Source: Tetraselmis striata
Lineage: Eukaryota > Chlorophyta > Chlorodendrophyceae > Chlorodendrales > Chlorodendraceae
Direction: 5' to 3'
Assembly (NCBI GenBank): GCA_006384855.1
Contig: VCJN01000679.1
Coordinates: forward strand, 100,483 to 164,482
DNA: 64,000 nt
The translations under genes were made by a program, and so were the position numbers. Below are positions 10,916 to 22,661 of the stretch, one piece after another (the stretch's first letter is position 1; each line of letters starts with the position of its first letter). The notes beneath the pieces were generated by a model, which saw only the letters and a program-made list of their open reading frames with translations, was not told where the DNA came from and did no database searches.

Positions 10916-12111
10916 CTACTTCTTGGCAGGCGGTGGCACTTTGTACGTCCGAGACGTGATTTTGTTGTTCAGCTTTCGGACCTGCGCGGTGGCAAGCCAC
11001 ACCCCCGGAGCATCCTGTCAGTCGCGATATCGAGGGACACGGCAGACGCCGGTGGGCAGCAGGGCCGATGGTGGTCAGTGGGACACGCGGGGGTGGTCCT
11101 ACCTGGGCGGTGTGGAACGACTTCAGGAAGTTGGTGAGGTTGAGAGTGACGCCGGAGTTGAGGTCGGACGTGCCAAAGATCTCCTGCAGATGCCTGTCCA
11201 GGTCTTGCTTGCCATGCATAAGGTACATCAGCTGCAGCGCCGACTCCATGCTCACCACGTTATCCTTCTGGTTCATCAGGAACAGCGTGATGTGGTACAG
11301 CTGGCTGGGCTCATTCCCTGCCGCGCCACCCCGAGAGACACCTGGTCAGCGCCCATCTGACCAGCTGCAACATGCACCTGCCCCGGCATTTCCCGGCGCA
11401 GATCGCACAACTTCCTCATCCCTTGGAATGTGTGCGTAGGGTGATCCGCCCCGTCATAGATGGGCGGGCGCTCACCCGCGGTGTCATTCTGGCACCGCTG
11501 GTACATTTTGCAGAACTCCTCGTAGGTGTTCTTCCCATCGCAATCCTCATCGGCCTCCCAGATGATGTCCGCCACCACTTGCTACAGCATGACGGAGCCA
11601 GCATGGCCGCCGGAAGTCAGTGTCGGCCAGCGCGCCATTGCCTAAGAATACGCGATCTCTTCGCATCCAAGGTCGCATTGGCACCCCCCGTCCCGCCATT
11701 AGCATGGCAGCTTGCCTGCGTCTGGCAGGACCCCCACTGCCTGCACGTGCACGCTCATAACGCACCTTAACCCCTGGCGGCTTGTGCCCCATCATGTCGA
11801 ACAGCTGCTCCAGCTCCTCCGCGTCAATCATGTCATCCCGCTTAAAGTCGATCTGATCAAACGCCTTGCGCAGCTCTACCTCCTCGTGCTTACGTGCGTA
11901 GCGAATCTGCAACACAGGCGGGGACAGCCTTGTTATTATGCTTGAAATCTATCTCTTCAGAGCGCCTCCTCAAGATCTGCGCTTGTACATTACGCAGGAA
12001 AGCGCGCAGAATACATATGAATGTGTGGACCATTGCCGGGGCAGCCGGGAGGAGGACCCCAAACGGAATTGGGGAGCTGCCGCGACGCACCCGCGCGTTG
12101 TTGCTCGCCAT
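10916..12111 (-). CDS. EF-hand calcium-binding protein, four EF-like motifs
   Basis: Five exons: 12111-12091, 11906-11766, 11581-11476, 11317-11103, 10981-10916; phases fit and give 182 residues. The 21-base first exon encodes only MASNNAR, joining to IRYARKHEEVELRKAF. EF loop 1 is DFKRDDMIDAEE and loop 2 is DEDCDGKNTYEE, both with acidic residues at loop positions 1, 5 and 12. Loops 3 (around NQKDNVVSMESA) and 4 (around TSDLNSGVTLNL) are degenerate. The last exon encodes VRKLNNKITSRTYKVPPPAKK. The layout resembles calmodulin/centrin-like proteins of flagellated algae and protists, where related proteins occur in cilia; I recall this only as a general pattern. The exact role is unknown. Confidence 0.84.
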
Positions 12112-13025
12112 GTTGCTTTCGCGCCCGGTCCGAACAGCCGCTCAACCCCGCTTCCTAGTTCTGGCAAAGTAATTGAATCCCGTTTCTGATCCGCGAGCTA
12201 TGCTGATTCGCGACACTAGCAGGTTGGCATCTGTCCGGGCGGGCGGGTAGGAGCAAGTCTGCGAGTCGCTTTTCACAGACCAGCGCCGGCTTTCTCTCGC
12301 TCACTCGCCGCGACACAGAGCGCGGACCACGGAGTAGCCGGCCGCGGGTGAAAGGGTGTAAAAAAATAACGAATCTTCGCTCCCAATACCCAACTCCTAC
12401 GCTAGTGCCTGTTGTGGGAACTTGTGTCCGCGTGGTCCGTGCAACTGGGTCCGGTGAAGAGCTGCTCGGCCGGCATGTGGCGCGGCGGCATGTCCTGAGC
12501 GCGGGAGCAGCAGCGGGAGGACAGGCAGGACCGCGCCGCGCCCTACTGCTGCTGCTGCACATCAATAAATTAGCGCGCCGCGCCCTACCGTACGAATGGC
12601 AGTCGTTAATTTGTTTGTTAACCCGGATACCATCCAGTAAATGTCAACTCATCGCGCGCGCGTTCTCCATATACCCGGCCCGGGTAATAGCCCCACTGAT
12701 TCTCCTTTAATAAATAAGGATTAGCGACTATGTGAGGATTTCCTTCTGGATTTCTGTGAATGGATTTCTTCAATGTTGCGTCTAGCAAATGTAGTAATCA
12801 CATGAGGATTATTTCTCCCGCGGGACGATGATCCGCCGCCTGCGACAGTGCGACCCGCCGCCCAGCAGCAGCATCCGACTGCGATGATCAGCGCGCGCGC
12901 TGAACGGACGAACCGGGACGACCGCCTCGCTCGTTCTGAGGGCGATCTATCCGCAGCTCTGCTTGCCCGTCCGCAGCAAGTCGCCTCGCTCGCCCCCAGC
13001 AGCCACTCTCCGTACTCGATTCAAA
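12112..13025. promoter_or_regulatory. Divergent intergenic region, EF-hand and Sec61 beta genes
   Basis: 914 bases between divergent starts. It has one TTAGCGACTATG copy at 12721-12732 after an AT-rich stretch. Open frames here (12155-12565, 12348-12710) are GC-composition artefacts. Confidence 0.5.
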
Positions 13026-14164
13026 ATGGCGAAGGGCGGATCCTCCAGCCAGGCCAGCCAGATGGTGCCTCGCGGCGGCGGCTCGGGCGCAGGCGCCTCC
13101 GCCGGACGCGCCGCCCCGCCCGCCGGAGCGGTGGGCGCGGCTCGCCGCAGGCCTACCGGTGCGACCCTCCCGGATCTGCCCTCCCCCCCCCCCCCCCCCC
13201 CCCCCCTACCTCCATCGCTCTCCCCCGAGCGCGCGGGATTCCAACCCTCGCAGCACGCCCTGGCGCACCCGTGCCGCCCCAGTATCCATTCGTTATGCCG
13301 CCCCTACCTCAAGTCAGCGGCCAGATCTGCCCCCCCCCACCCCCCCCCCCCCCCTCACGTGCCTCGCGAGCATGTCACACAAACGCGCCTAGATCTCGCC
13401 CCGTGGTCTGATTTGACGTGCGATCATACAGCGTTGGGCCTGCAGCATTGTTGACGTTGTAATTCGCCGCCCTCGGCTGCGCTCCGACACCCATCGGCGC
13501 GGCGGGTCAGATCTGAGCCTGCTCACGTCACTCCGAGGCGCGGATGACTATCATACGCGCGGAGGATAACGCGGTATATTCGTCGTATTCCAACAAGAGT
13601 CAGTGAGTGCCGCCCGCACCACTATAACGGGTAGGTGAAGATTCGTCTATATTTGGTCGTAGCTTTGCCACACTTCCCTGGCTCTGTACCCGGCAGCTCT
13701 ACAATCCACCGTGCTGATACCCGGACGTCATGGCAGAGGTCCAGGGCAGGGTGGGTTGGGGGGGGGGGGGGGGGGGGCGGGGCGGGGCGCTCAACGCTCG
13801 ATCATTGTTGACAGCCAGGGATAGGGACAGGATCGGGCTCTTAGAGCATGGCCATATTGCCCCTGCATGCAGGCCGCAGTGGCGGTGGCTTCAAGCAGAA
13901 CGTCATGAACTTCTACACTGATGACGCCCCGGGCTTGAAGATCTCCCCGGTACAGCCATCCCAAACCCCGCCCGGCCCCGTGATCCTGCTCACCACGCTC
14001 CCCCACCCCCAACACCTAAACATACACGCAAAAGAGCGACCCGGGTGACCCTGACTGACTCCCCCTTGCTCTTGGGCCCGCCGCAGGTGATGGTTCTGAT
14101 CATGAGCCTGGGCTTCATTGGCTTTGTCACGATACTGCATGTCATCGGCAAGATCCGGGGATGA
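13026..14164 (+). CDS. SEC61B: Protein translocon subunit Sec61 beta
   Basis: Three exons: 13026-13158, 13873-13949, 14087-14164; 95 residues. The protein has a Gly/Ala/Ser-rich basic N terminus ending in AARRRPTGRSGG, then the family signature VMNFYTDDAPGLKISP and a single C-terminal transmembrane helix, about residues 71-90 (VMVLIMSLGFIGFVTILHVI), ending GKIRG. Sec61 beta is the tail-anchored subunit of the ER protein-conducting channel. Intron 1 (13159-13872) is packed with long C runs at about 13182-13206 and 13330-13354 and a G run at about 13758-13777. The gene converges with the folate gene, and the two 3' ends probably overlap. Confidence 0.93.
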
Positions 14165-14278
14165 AGTAGTTCGAAGCGCACAGAGTATCACCTGCGCCAC
14201 AGAGCCCCCCCCCCCCCCCCCCCCACCCCCTTCTTTCCACCCCTCGCCCCCAGGGTGATGCCGCGTGTACTTGTTTTT

Positions 14279-14283
14279 TTACA
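14279..14283 (-). terminator. TGTAA polyadenylation signal of the folate gene
   Basis: TTACA on the plus strand, TGTAA in the sense of the minus-strand gene, 189 bases past its stop codon. Confidence 0.4.
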
Positions 14284-14334
14284 ACTTCCGCATCCAGGTT
14301 GAGCTCTTGCCCCACCACACCCTCACCTTATCAG

Positions 14335-14339
14335 TGTAA
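14335..14339 (+). terminator. TGTAA polyadenylation signal of SEC61B
   Basis: 171 bases after the stop codon. It lies beyond the probable poly(A) signal of the opposing folate gene, so the transcripts would overlap by tens of bases. Confidence 0.45.
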
Positions 14340-14471
14340 CTCGGCGACAGCCGCACATAATCAGAGCAGCGAAACTGGAGGAAGACCTGGATTGTTTGTC
14401 CCGGAGGGTTGGTGTGGGTTTTCCTCTCTCCCCCATTGCCGGGTTGTGCGGTGTTGCCCTGCGCCTGGCCG

Positions 14472-17400
14472 TCATGGCCCGTGCCGCTGGGCGGGGGCCT
14501 GGTAGAACTCGCGGAAAGTGAGCGTACGCATGGCGGCGCCCACGGCGGTGAAGGAGCCGGTGACCACCACGACGCCGTCGCCCTCGTGCGCCTGCACCTC
14601 CGCCAGCGCCTTGGCCACCGCCGCCTCCATGGACGCCTGCACCAGCTCGCGCGCCCGCCGGCGCCGGGCCGCCCGTGCGCCGGCCATCTGCCAGGCGGCG
14701 GAGAGCGCGCCGGTATTGGCCGCCCGTGCCGCGCTGCCGCCCGCCCCGGCGGAGTCCACGCTCGTGAAGATGACCACCCGGGGGAGAAGCTCCCGCAGCG
14801 CGGCGGCCACGCCTCTGCCGCACAGACAACCATCCCGCAATCAGCTCACAGCGCAGTGCAAGGCAGCCTTTCCCTGGGATGGCGGGCAGTGGAGAGGGGG
14901 AGGGGGGCGCTGCCCAAGTGAGCAAGTCAAGTCAGCTGATCACACGTACAGCTCCAAGTAGGGTACAAGGACAGCTCTGAAACCGAGGTGGCGAGCACAT
15001 TAGGATGGGGGAAGAGGGGGGGAATCCGTGGTCTTGAGTCGTGTGAGGGTGAGTATGCAGCAGGGGAGTCGGTCGTGCCCCCTCCTGCGCCATAGGATCT
15101 GGGTCCAAACGCAGGTACGTCGCGGTCACCTCTCTCGGCGAGTGTGCCGGGACAGACGTGGTACTACACTATCTTCGATGCCGCGTGTCCGGTACTGGCC
15201 TTACATGGTGTGGGGTAGACTTTGTGTGAAATCGGTTGACCACCCTCGGCATCTTCGGACACCACCAACCATCCACACATGAGATGCACTTGCATGCTCG
15301 TAAGCGGGTGCTGCGCTAACTCAAGGGTACCATGGAGCAAGGTCTCACGCTGGGTGGTGGCACAGCTGTCAGTCCGGAGCGTTTGCTGGGGTACTCAGAT
15401 TCGGACTGGGCTGGTGACCCGGAGAAGCGCTATTACCGGACCAACTAAATCTCTTTCTTGTTCGGATGTCGGGGCGCCACCAGCTGGAAATCTAAGCTAC
15501 AGCAAAGTGTGGCATTGTCCACGTGTGGTGCAGCGGCACTACGCCCTCATTGAGACCATCTAAGAGGGGCGGAGTTGTACTGTGGTCGCACCAAGATGAG
15601 CGCCCTCTATTCGGGGGTAGGAGTACGGCAGGGGGTCGCTTGAACAGTGCCATCTGTCTGGGATATGTATAACTACTGCTTATCCCAGACAGTGCTCACA
15701 GACAAAGGTACTCTGCCTGTTCCACGGCCTCTCCTGAGGGTGACGGGTGAAAGCAGCGCTGGTCGGCCCACCTGATGTCCTTGTCCTCCAGCATGGCCAG
15801 CACCAATGCCACCGGCCGGTCAGGCAACGCCCGCCTGCGCACCACCGGAGCAGCTCGCGTCAGGCGAACTCCCCGGCCCCCTCCCCCCCCCATACACACA
15901 CACACGCCACTGCGCCCCCGGATCGCTGAGTACGTCATGGCGGATCACGGTGCCCCCCCACCCCCCGCTGGGCCCCCGCACCTGAGCGTCTCGCACAGCG
16001 CCTGCGCGGACTCAGGCGTGTGCGCAGCGTCCAGGACCAGCCACTGCCGGCGCCCGTCCTTGATCGCACTGCCAACAGTCCAAACACGCGCGTGCGTCAG
16101 CCGGCCGCGCACTGTGAGTGAATGTTGAAGGGCAGCCGGGCGGTGCGAGTACAAGCGTTGCCACTCAATTGATTGTAACCAGGAACAGAGACCTCACACC
16201 GCGGCCGCATAGGTAGCGACTGCAGAGCAGTTGCTACACGTCGTCACGTGCTTGATACCAACGCGTAGGCGGCAAATAATTCTAAACGGCAGAGCCTGGC
16301 CGTCTTAAATTTGCCACCCTTCCAGCGTTTTTGCCTGTTTCTGTTCTATTCCGCCTTTTTCATTATTTTACTCTGAGTATCGCTGATCGCTGAACTTATT
16401 CCATCGCTGAAGCAGACAGTTTGAACGGGATACCAAGGATTATGTGATTATTCGTGTACAGTGCTTGATTATCAGCAGGGCGTATATTGTAATTGTCCTT
16501 ACCAAACACATGATCTCTACCAGTATGTACCCGTTGTACACACGCTAATTTTACCCGGTAATTTACCCGGCGGCAAGGTAATGTTACCCGGTGCCAGTGA
16601 GGCTCACGGCGACGCGGAAAAGGATATACAGCTAGGGCGGTTCTTCCACTCCGATAGGACTGGAACAACTCCAATCCTTGCCGTACGTAATGACGCGAGG
16701 ATTTGTTCCTGGCCTTTTATGTAATTCACACCATTACTCCTCGAGTCCTCGTGCGTAATACAGTAACGCGCAGTAATCGGTTAAATACATTTATCGTTGT
16801 GTATCGGCCCGCATTCTGTATCGCTAGCTTATTTGAAACAGTTTGGGTGTATATACGCACTATATGTACGCGTATATACATATGCAAGTATACTTTTCCT
16901 TGATAAATGAGTAATACAAACTCAGACAGTGTACTCAGCGCTCTACGAAATCGATTCGCAATGAGACTGAGATGTATCTGTCACTGTTCAGTCATAAAAT
17001 CCAAATCATCTTCTATTCGTTTCTATTTCTATTCAATTTCCAATCGCCGAACATCTAAGTCGCTATGGGCTGGATAGTTCGCCTGCACCGATAGGGAACC
17101 CGGAATGGCAAAGCATCCCGTCTCGCCGGTACTCTTACTGCACTCCAGCGCCGGCCCGGCCACAAACACCTTGGTTATAAGCCTTGAGCTGCAGTTGCGT
17201 GGCGGCTCACCGATAACGTCGACAAATGCCCTTCCTGCTAGCGTTATCCGGCAGGATTGGGGAATTGGGGGTGCCTCGCTACATCATGCTCTTAGCATGC
17301 GCGCGTCAGCACCGCGATTGGACGCCGCGCGTCTGTTGGGACCCGGGCAAATGGGCATTCCGACGTATTGCTTCGTCTTGCGTGATACGATTTGTCTACC

Positions 17401-20352
17401 CCCACCTGGGACGTAATCGTAGCTCCGACGTACCCTCGCTGAACCTTCGCTGAACCTGACACGATTGGGCGCTCGTTCATCCTGAGTTGCGAGACATGTC
17501 AAAGGCTCATCAACAGAAGGTGCGGCGAGAATCAAAGATAAGTTGCGACATTATTAGGCAGACACGCCCAATCACAAATCGCCATCTTCTAGTGCGTTTC
17601 CCGCTAACGACATGGGCTTATGGATACTCAAAGGTAAGTGCCAACCTTGTAGCACTACAAAAATCGCGTGGCGGAAGTGGAAGCAATGGCCTTCCAGGGA
17701 GTGGAGATCAACTGCGAACCGCTCCTTTACGAGGACTTGAAGTAGGAGAGGAGGTGCAGAGTTACCGCCGGCTCAGAAACAACCACCCGCACTTCGCCAG
17801 CTGACGCCGTGATGGCCGTGACCGGCCGCGCCCGGCAACGAGCTCCCCGTCTACATCCTGGGAGGTACGTGGATTACGTCGAAGTAATTCGGCTATATTT
17901 TAGACGCATCGCCACGGAATCAACTGTGGCGATTACGTCGTGCATTGTGTTACGTTGCGTCTCCCGCAATCTGGACTGCGTCCAGCCCCTGTCGGCACGT
18001 GGGCGGCTATATACCACCGAATTGCTAATATAGGTGGGGCTGGATGGAGCGCTCTCGTGTCCTCGCCCGCGTCCCCTCGTGAGCTGGGTGGCGTCACGAT
18101 ATATCCCAACTTGGTGGACTGTGTACAGGAACTAGGAGTGTATACCTTCTCAATTGATGCAGAGGTTGTTTGTGAATGTGTCAACCGCGGAAGGGGAGGC
18201 GGCATTTGGGGAAGGGGAAGGGGGTACCTCATGGCCTGGAGGCGGCCAGGGAGGGTGGTGGCGGCAATCCCCTCGCGCACAGCAGCCGCGGTGATGCCAT
18301 CCCAGCCGCGCTCCGCCAGCAGCGCCGCGGCTGCCACCGCAGCTGCGACGTTGCGCCCCTGGTGCTCGCCCAGCAGCCGGCAGGGCACCACCTCGAGGCG
18401 CATGCCCGCGCCGCCGCCCTCCCCCCGCACCACCTCCACGTCCAGCAGCTCCGCCAGGCGCCCCTCCTCGGCGCCCGACACGCCGCGCGAGCGCACCCGC
18501 ACCTCCGCGTCGGCCTCCAGCAACCGGCAGCCCTGCGCCAGGCAGATGCCACGGGCGCATCAGCCGGACCATCAGCCAATCAGCCGGGGCAATGCTGGCG
18601 ACCGCGAGCTGGGATGAGCGCCTGGACGGAGCCGGCTGCCCCCTCCCTACATCACTCAGCCCAGGCAGCATAACCTAAGAGTGCGCACACTGATCCGGGT
18701 GGCGATCAAGCATGATAGTCATGGTTTGATGGCGGGGCATGAGAGGGGGGGGGGGGGGGGGGCGCCTTGTTGGCGGCCACCGCGGCCACGGCGGCAGCGG
18801 CGTCCGCATGGGGCTGGTGGGCCAGCAGCAGTGGCGCCCCCGGCTTGGCAATGCCGGCTTTGACCGTGGCAATCTCCGCCACGCTGTCCCCCAGCGCCGC
18901 CTGGTGGTCCATGCCTGCCGCAGGACGGAGCCACACCGGCATGCGTCAGCATTGGCCAGTGCCGAGCGACATCAAGCAGTCGCAGTGGCAAGTTCGGGGC
19001 TCCGTTGGCTTAAGGAGGAGACAGAAAAGCGGGGAGGGGGGGGGGGGGGGGGCTGTCACCTACGGCTGTGACTATGGACAGCAGCTGGCCTGCGGGAGGG
19101 AACACGTTGGTGGCATCCCTCTCGCCCCCGAGCCCAGCCTCCACCACAGCAATGTCCACCTGCTCTGGCGCGCGGTCACACTGCGCTCAGAGCCCGCACG
19201 ACACCGGATATCACAGCCGCCGCCATCGCTGCCGCCGCCGCCGCTGCACACCGTGTGCCTACCTTTTGCTGCTGGAAGTGCGTGAACGCGAGCGCGGTCA
19301 TGACCTCAAAGTGCGACAGCGCGCCACCCTCCGCCGCCTGCGCCTCCCCGACAACCGGCGCCTGCGCCTCCCTCAGCTGCTGCAGCGCGTCCTCCGGCAT
19401 GTGGCCGGCGCCGGCGGGGCCGCAGGAGATGCGCTCGCCCTCGTGCAGGACATGAGGGCTACCGTGCCGGCGAGGGAGGGGGAGGGTCAGGGCCTGCAGT
19501 GACTTGGGCCGTAGCGCAACAATAGCCTAAAACAGCAAGTTTCGATGGCTTGCGGGCGGCATCAGCTGTGTGCCGCTGATAGGCATGGAGTTAGGCAGCA
19601 GGATGCGCAGGGGACTGGGGCAAAGGGGAGGGCGGTGCCACGGCCAGGCTGGGCTAGGCTGCACCTGGTGTACAAACCGACGGTGTACCCGGCCGCTCTC
19701 AGGATGTTGGTGAGCAGCGCGGCGGTGGAGCCCTTCCCCTTGGTGCCCACCACCTGCACCACCTACCGCGCCGTCGTTCGGCCATGCATTCGGCGTGTCA
19801 GAAGGCGAATCGACTGCGTGAGACGCCACGGCCTCGTTGCGCCGGCGTCTCAAAGGAAACAGCGACGGGCGCCTCTTCAATGCCCTTCCTTGCACGCAAT
19901 TCAGCTTCATTCTCAGTCGGAACCCCCCCCCCCCCCCCTCCTCTCCCCGCTCCTCTCCCATACCGATGGCTGGGCGCACCGGAAATTGGTGGTGCGGATT
20001 GCCCATGGACTGGAGGAGGCGGTGCATCCGGCCCTGTGGAGGCGTCGTAGCCAGCGTCAGCACAGCGTCAGGCAGCGAGACGACGGCGGGCGGCTCAGAC
20101 CGAGTCGGACCAGCCGGCACGACATACGACGCTACACCAGGGCTACCCGGGCGGCGAGCGCCCACGCACCAAGTCGAACCCCTCTGGGCCATCCTTCCCA
20201 GCGCCCTGCGGCACCCCGGTCGCCTCATGGTTCGGCAGGCCCTGCTGCACCGCGGTCCACCCTGCGCGGCCAGAGGACGCCGCGCGGCGTTGCAGCGCGG
20301 CCGCGGCTGAGGCGACGGATGAGGCTGCCCAGAAGCAGCGCGGCGGCGACAT
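14472..20352 (-). CDS. Dihydrofolate synthase/folylpolyglutamate synthase (FolC family)
   Basis: ATP-dependent Mur-ligase-fold enzyme that joins glutamate to dihydropteroate or folate. Ten exons: 20352-20170, 20033-19980, 19762-19665, 19458-19263, 19159-19060, 18914-18766, 18532-18228, 16068-15982, 15834-15772, 14814-14472; all phases agree, giving 525 residues. Start ATG 20352 gives a basic Ala/Ser-rich transit-like leader; ATG 20415 is an in-frame alternative. Motifs in order: EGFDLGRMHRLL, P-loop [10 protein letters not shown] (83-92), [80 protein letters not shown] and [15 protein letters not shown] resembles plant mitochondrial DHFS. Exon 6 ends at AAG followed by GC, a probable GC-AG intron. 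Intron 7 is 2.16 kb and intron 9 holds a copia remnant in the opposite orientation. Confidence 0.9.
15278..15560 (+). pseudogene. Ty1/copia pol remnant (RNase H end)
   Basis: In one frame on the plus strand the sequence reads RKRVLR, stop, [13 protein letters not shown], then [16 protein letters not shown], stop, and [17 protein letters not shown]. This is the conserved end of copia polyproteins (RVLRYLKGT, YSDADWAGD, SWKSKLQ, VALST). Two in-frame stops and a missing remainder show it is dead. It lies in intron 9 of the folate gene, antisense to it. I found no LTRs around it. Confidence 0.78.
16069..18227 (-). other. 2.16-kb intron of the folate gene
   Basis: The longest intron of the gene. 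It is lower in GC than the exons and contains a TAGCGACT copy at about 16213-16220 and a reverse copy at about 17056-17067. No coding similarity was recognised; it may hold an old insertion. Confidence 0.5.
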
Positions 20353-20699
20353 ATCTATATGCTGTCCCGCCGACCCGGACGAAGGGTTCTGTCTTCCCCG
20401 CCGCAACACTGGCACTTCCCGTCACTGAGGCAGCAACAGAGGGAAGCAAACGCGCGGCTCGAAGCCCTGATATGCGCCAAAGCGAGTGCAACACCTGGCC
20501 AGTCGCGGCGGCTGAATGATGCCTCAGTAAAACCTGGCCGCCCGGATGATGCCTACTGCCCCGCGTGGCGGGGCCGCAGAAGCACCGAGCAGCTACTATA
20601 CCTGCATGCTACTGCTGTATATGATATGCCAGTACCCTGTACCTCTATCTTGCTGTATATATGAAATCATATCAGCATCGTCGTCCTGGTCGCGCTATA

Positions 20700-22045
20700 T
20701 ATACCGTTCCACATAAGTCCGGGTTTTGCATTTTCGACCGCAAAGCGCATGCATGGGCGAGGAAAACCCCGGCTGAATGTGAATACGTCCTAACTACAGT
20801 GGAAATAGTTCGGGCAAACGCCTATCGTGCGCTTTATACCCACCCGCGCGACAACACGACCATTTGTGGGCGCCCTTTCAAAAACGCGAAATCAGTGCAT
20901 GATGCGTTGGCGCTAGAAAGTTGTGGGTTGCGCCAACCGTCCAAACCTATGGAAACAGCGGCACTCGTCGCACCAAACTCGGTGAATACGGCCCTTGGCA
21001 TAAGTTGCACGCACCGTGCGTGTAGGCCACTGAAAGCATGTCGCTATAGGCACGACGCGACACCCCAACGACGAGCTGGCCACTGTGGGGAGCAGTTTTG
21101 GGGGTGAAAATGCTGATGTTTCTGTGGCGAACGCACGTAGGAGAGGCGCTCAATGGCCCCCTTGGCGTAGGGCAATGCTCTACTATGAGGGCGCGTGGTG
21201 GAATGCCAGTTGCACCGTTTTGTGGGCGGGGTGGCGCGTTATGGGCGTGGACTTTAATTAACATGAAATTGCTTGAAAGATGCTGTGGAAAATGGCATTT
21301 TGGCTGGTAGATGTGTGTATTGCTAGGAGGCGGCACATGCCAAGTGTTGGTGATCGGTGGTCATCCACACACATAACGCTCTCGCGCAACCGAGTATGGG
21401 GCTTAGACACGCACTTGGCGCAAAGCCACGCGCCCGACATGGGTGGGCACATGGGGCAGTGAAGGGCAATTTGATGATCATATTTGGGGATTTTTCCGGG
21501 GCCCCAAAAATCGATTTTCTGATTTTGGAAGATTGTTTTCGACGCAGATTTGAACGAGGCATTGCGTGGTATTTTAAAAAGTTTTTCTGAGCAAACCCTG
21601 AGAAGTTATAGCGTTTTAAAGCCAAGCGGGTGTTGCTGAGCGTGGCCAACAATGATGCCATGTCGGTATCGCAACGCGACATGTACTAGCCGCCGCCCAC
21701 ACGGCTGCAGCACCCCAACCCAATGCACCCGAGCCCCTCGCCAATGTGTTTCCTCACGCGTTCATGGCCATCCCGCCGTTTGGTTGTCTATTCAGGCGCG
21801 TCGGCGTGTGCATGATACCGACCCTGATTTTGGTGCAGTTGCAGGCGACGCGCGCCCATCCACGCACCAAGTGCAACGTGACACACTAGTCAAAGGCCTT
21901 TAAGCTTCGGTTTGAGCCACTCGTCATGCAGGTCTTATAAAACCCTTTGAGGTTCCAGGGTTTCATCTCATATACCCTACGTTCAGGTACTTCTGAAGTC
22001 TTGAGACTGCCGAAAAGGGACCCCAACCTTATGTGGAGGGGTATA
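20700..22045. mobile_element. TIR DNA transposon, non-autonomous, copy A
   Basis: Nearly identical over most of its length to 52335-53684. The left end reads TATACCGTTCCACATAAGT and the right end, reversed, TATACCCCTCCACATAAGG, so the termini are about 19-base inverted repeats. Ends fall on TA dinucleotides, suggesting a TA target site as in Tc1/mariner-like elements. A minus-strand frame at 20947-21336 is partly shared with the second copy but is shifted there, so it is probably not coding. No transposase motif seen. Confidence 0.75.
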
Positions 22046-22094
22046 TAATACTCGATCGCGGACGATCGTCGCCCGATGATGAGTCGCCCCGTCG

Positions 22095-22661
22095 TACACC
22101 TTTCCACACAAGTATGGGTTGTGGATTCAATCGCCATAATCGCCTATATTAAGTGATATATATGCGCGGTTCATTGAACCGGCCCATGCGCGCATGGATG
22201 CATGTTGCTCAGGGCTGATGTATTTGGCTACTACCGCGTACAGAGATAGAGCGATAGCGCTTGCTCAGCAGGGTCGAACGGCTTGGCGAATATCAAATGC
22301 CGTTACAGCGCGATAGACCCAGAATTGCGATATGCCGCGTGGTAGCGACTATCCGTTGCCATCGACACTTTCATTAAGGCCAGCAAAGCATCAGCAGACT
22401 TGGTAGCAGAGCGTATGGACCTAGCGCTTCAAAATCACTACTACACATATTATATTCCGCGCCAGCAATGCGTAGCAGCATGGCGGGACATTAACATGCA
22501 GCTAGTCGCCTTTACTCCCGTACCTAAAAATGCTGCCACGTCACTACCTTTGGTATGACAACTATCCCCCATGCTCCGTGCATGGCATTCAAGTAAGGTC
22601 AACCATGGCATGACGAGACATTATTGAGACAAAGCCCTCTGTATCGGTTCCGCTGATTTAC
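22095..22661. mobile_element. TIR element fragment, left part (copy D)
   Basis: Starts TACACCTTTCCACACAAGT, a diverged left terminus of the same family, and resembles the left part of copy C (shared stretches around a GGTATGA/GGCATT... region at 22553-22660 and 22975-23060). Its right end is not seen; copy C probably inserted into it. Confidence 0.5.

Noticed and set aside
12848..13411. Long plus-strand frame of 187 residues across the Sec61 beta start
   Set aside because: Out of frame with the Sec61 beta exons and runs into C tracts; compositional artefact.
18229..18579. Overlapping Arg/Ala-rich frames around the folate gene exon 7
   Set aside because: High-GC shadows of the exon with the HQGRN motif.
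20947..21336. Minus-strand ORF shared by TIR copies A and B considered as a transposase
   Set aside because: The frame is shifted between the copies, and it has no DDE motif or helix-turn-helix; probably non-coding.
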